This document shows, piece by piece, positions 63,840 to 64,000 of a DNA stretch of 64,000 bases. The notes under the pieces are model-generated. The model worked only from the letters and a program-made list of their open reading frames with translations. It was not told the DNA's origin and did no database searches. Made by a program: the position numbers and the translations under genes. Each line of letters opens with the position of its first letter. The first letter of the stretch is position 1. Source of the DNA: CAXBDP01 sp963974465 (GTDB lineage Bacteria; Bacteroidota; Bacteroidia; Cytophagales; Cyclobacteriaceae); NCBI GenBank assembly GCA_049340005.1, contig JBMPIY010000004.1. The stretch is one strand, 5' to 3'.

Positions 63840-64000
63840 CTATTTTCCGTCTAAGTAATCTTGAAGGTAGGCAAATTTTTGAGTCAGTTTGCCATTTTTG
63901 CAAATGGTGGCATTTTCAATTATTCCCTCCAAATCATCCCCTAGCAAAGCCGGTAACACTCCATCTATAAACATTCGACCGAAGTCCCGTGACGAATCCC
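63840..64000 (-). CDS. C-terminal part of an unidentified gene upstream of deoC (cut by window edge)
   Basis: On the minus strand a frame enters from the right edge and runs 53 codons to TAG at 63840-63842. It includes RMFIDGVLPALLGDDLEGII, then ENATICKNGKLTQKFAYLQD and YLDGK. It ends 19 bases before the deoC start, suggesting an operon. I do not recognise the family from this tail. Confidence 0.5.
   Translation of the reverse strand, partial: DSSRDFGRMFIDGVLPALLGDDLEGIIENATICKNGKLTQKFAYLQDYLDGK

Noticed and set aside
63467..63970. 167-codon plus-strand frame over deoC and the window edge
   Set aside because: It lies antisense to deoC, whose assignment is secure, and its translation is low-complexity aromatic sequence without domain features.
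1..64000. CRISPR arrays, tRNA and rRNA genes, integron sites
   Set aside because: I looked for regularly spaced repeats, cloverleaf-like segments and rRNA signatures in the intergenic regions on both strands and found none except the tRNA-like end of tmRNA.

Overview
This 64 kb window looks like chromosomal DNA of a Bacteroidota bacterium, most likely of the Cytophagales type. It is AT-rich. Several genes follow the Bacteroidota -7 promoter box TAnnTTTG, and Shine-Dalgarno sequences are mostly weak or absent. It encodes an Oar-like TonB-dependent receptor, many lipoproteins, the bacillithiol enzyme BshC, the neighbouring DUF6452/DUF6048-type envelope pair and a tmRNA whose tag ends NYALAA. 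No rRNA, tRNA, CRISPR array, transposase or prophage gene was seen.

Layout. 0-8 kb: a lipoprotein of the agmatine/peptidylarginine deiminase family, a cupin, rifampin ADP-ribosyltransferase (arr), methionine aminopeptidase, a secreted HExxH protein, a dead lipoprotein gene, a stand-alone E2-type acyltransferase and a small beta-barrel. 8-18 kb: a DUF2975/XRE regulator pair, a serine hydrolase with a membrane tail, small accessory genes, a membrane-associated MutS-like ATPase, and an envelope cluster whose OmpA-like lipoprotein is split by an in-frame stop. 18-24 kb: a rearranged segment in which a gene junction is present twice (full gene A plus a decayed start of B; then truncated A plus full B), enclosing a GNAT, a serine hydrolase and a methyltransferase. 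24-33 kb: reductase/epimerase, cytochrome b561, SGNH hydrolase, Ca2+-type P-ATPase, a second DUF2975/XRE pair, and an ECF sigma factor with membrane partner, ankyrin lipoprotein and acyltransferase. 33-64 kb: mostly housekeeping genes (gcvP, M28 peptidase, K+ channel, msrA, CBS protein, 5-FTHF cyclo-ligase, bshC, rimO, S9 peptidase, cry-DASH photolyase, a VapBC-like pair, class I FBP aldolase, accD, ssrA, a TPR histidine kinase, a TonB receptor, an M14 peptidase, acylphosphatase, deoC). Convergent pairs here are usually separated by strong bidirectional terminators.

The most striking signal is not a gene. The non-palindromic octamer GCGGGAGG occurs 37 times by my reading (20 on the plus strand, 17 on the minus), about once per 1.7 kb, inside and between genes. 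Fewer than one copy would be expected by chance at this base composition. It matches E. coli Chi (GCTGGTGG) at 6 of 8 positions, so a Chi-like recombination hotspot for this lineage is the leading idea; a DNA-uptake word is an alternative. One break of the 18-24 kb duplication lies within about ten bases of a copy of this octamer.
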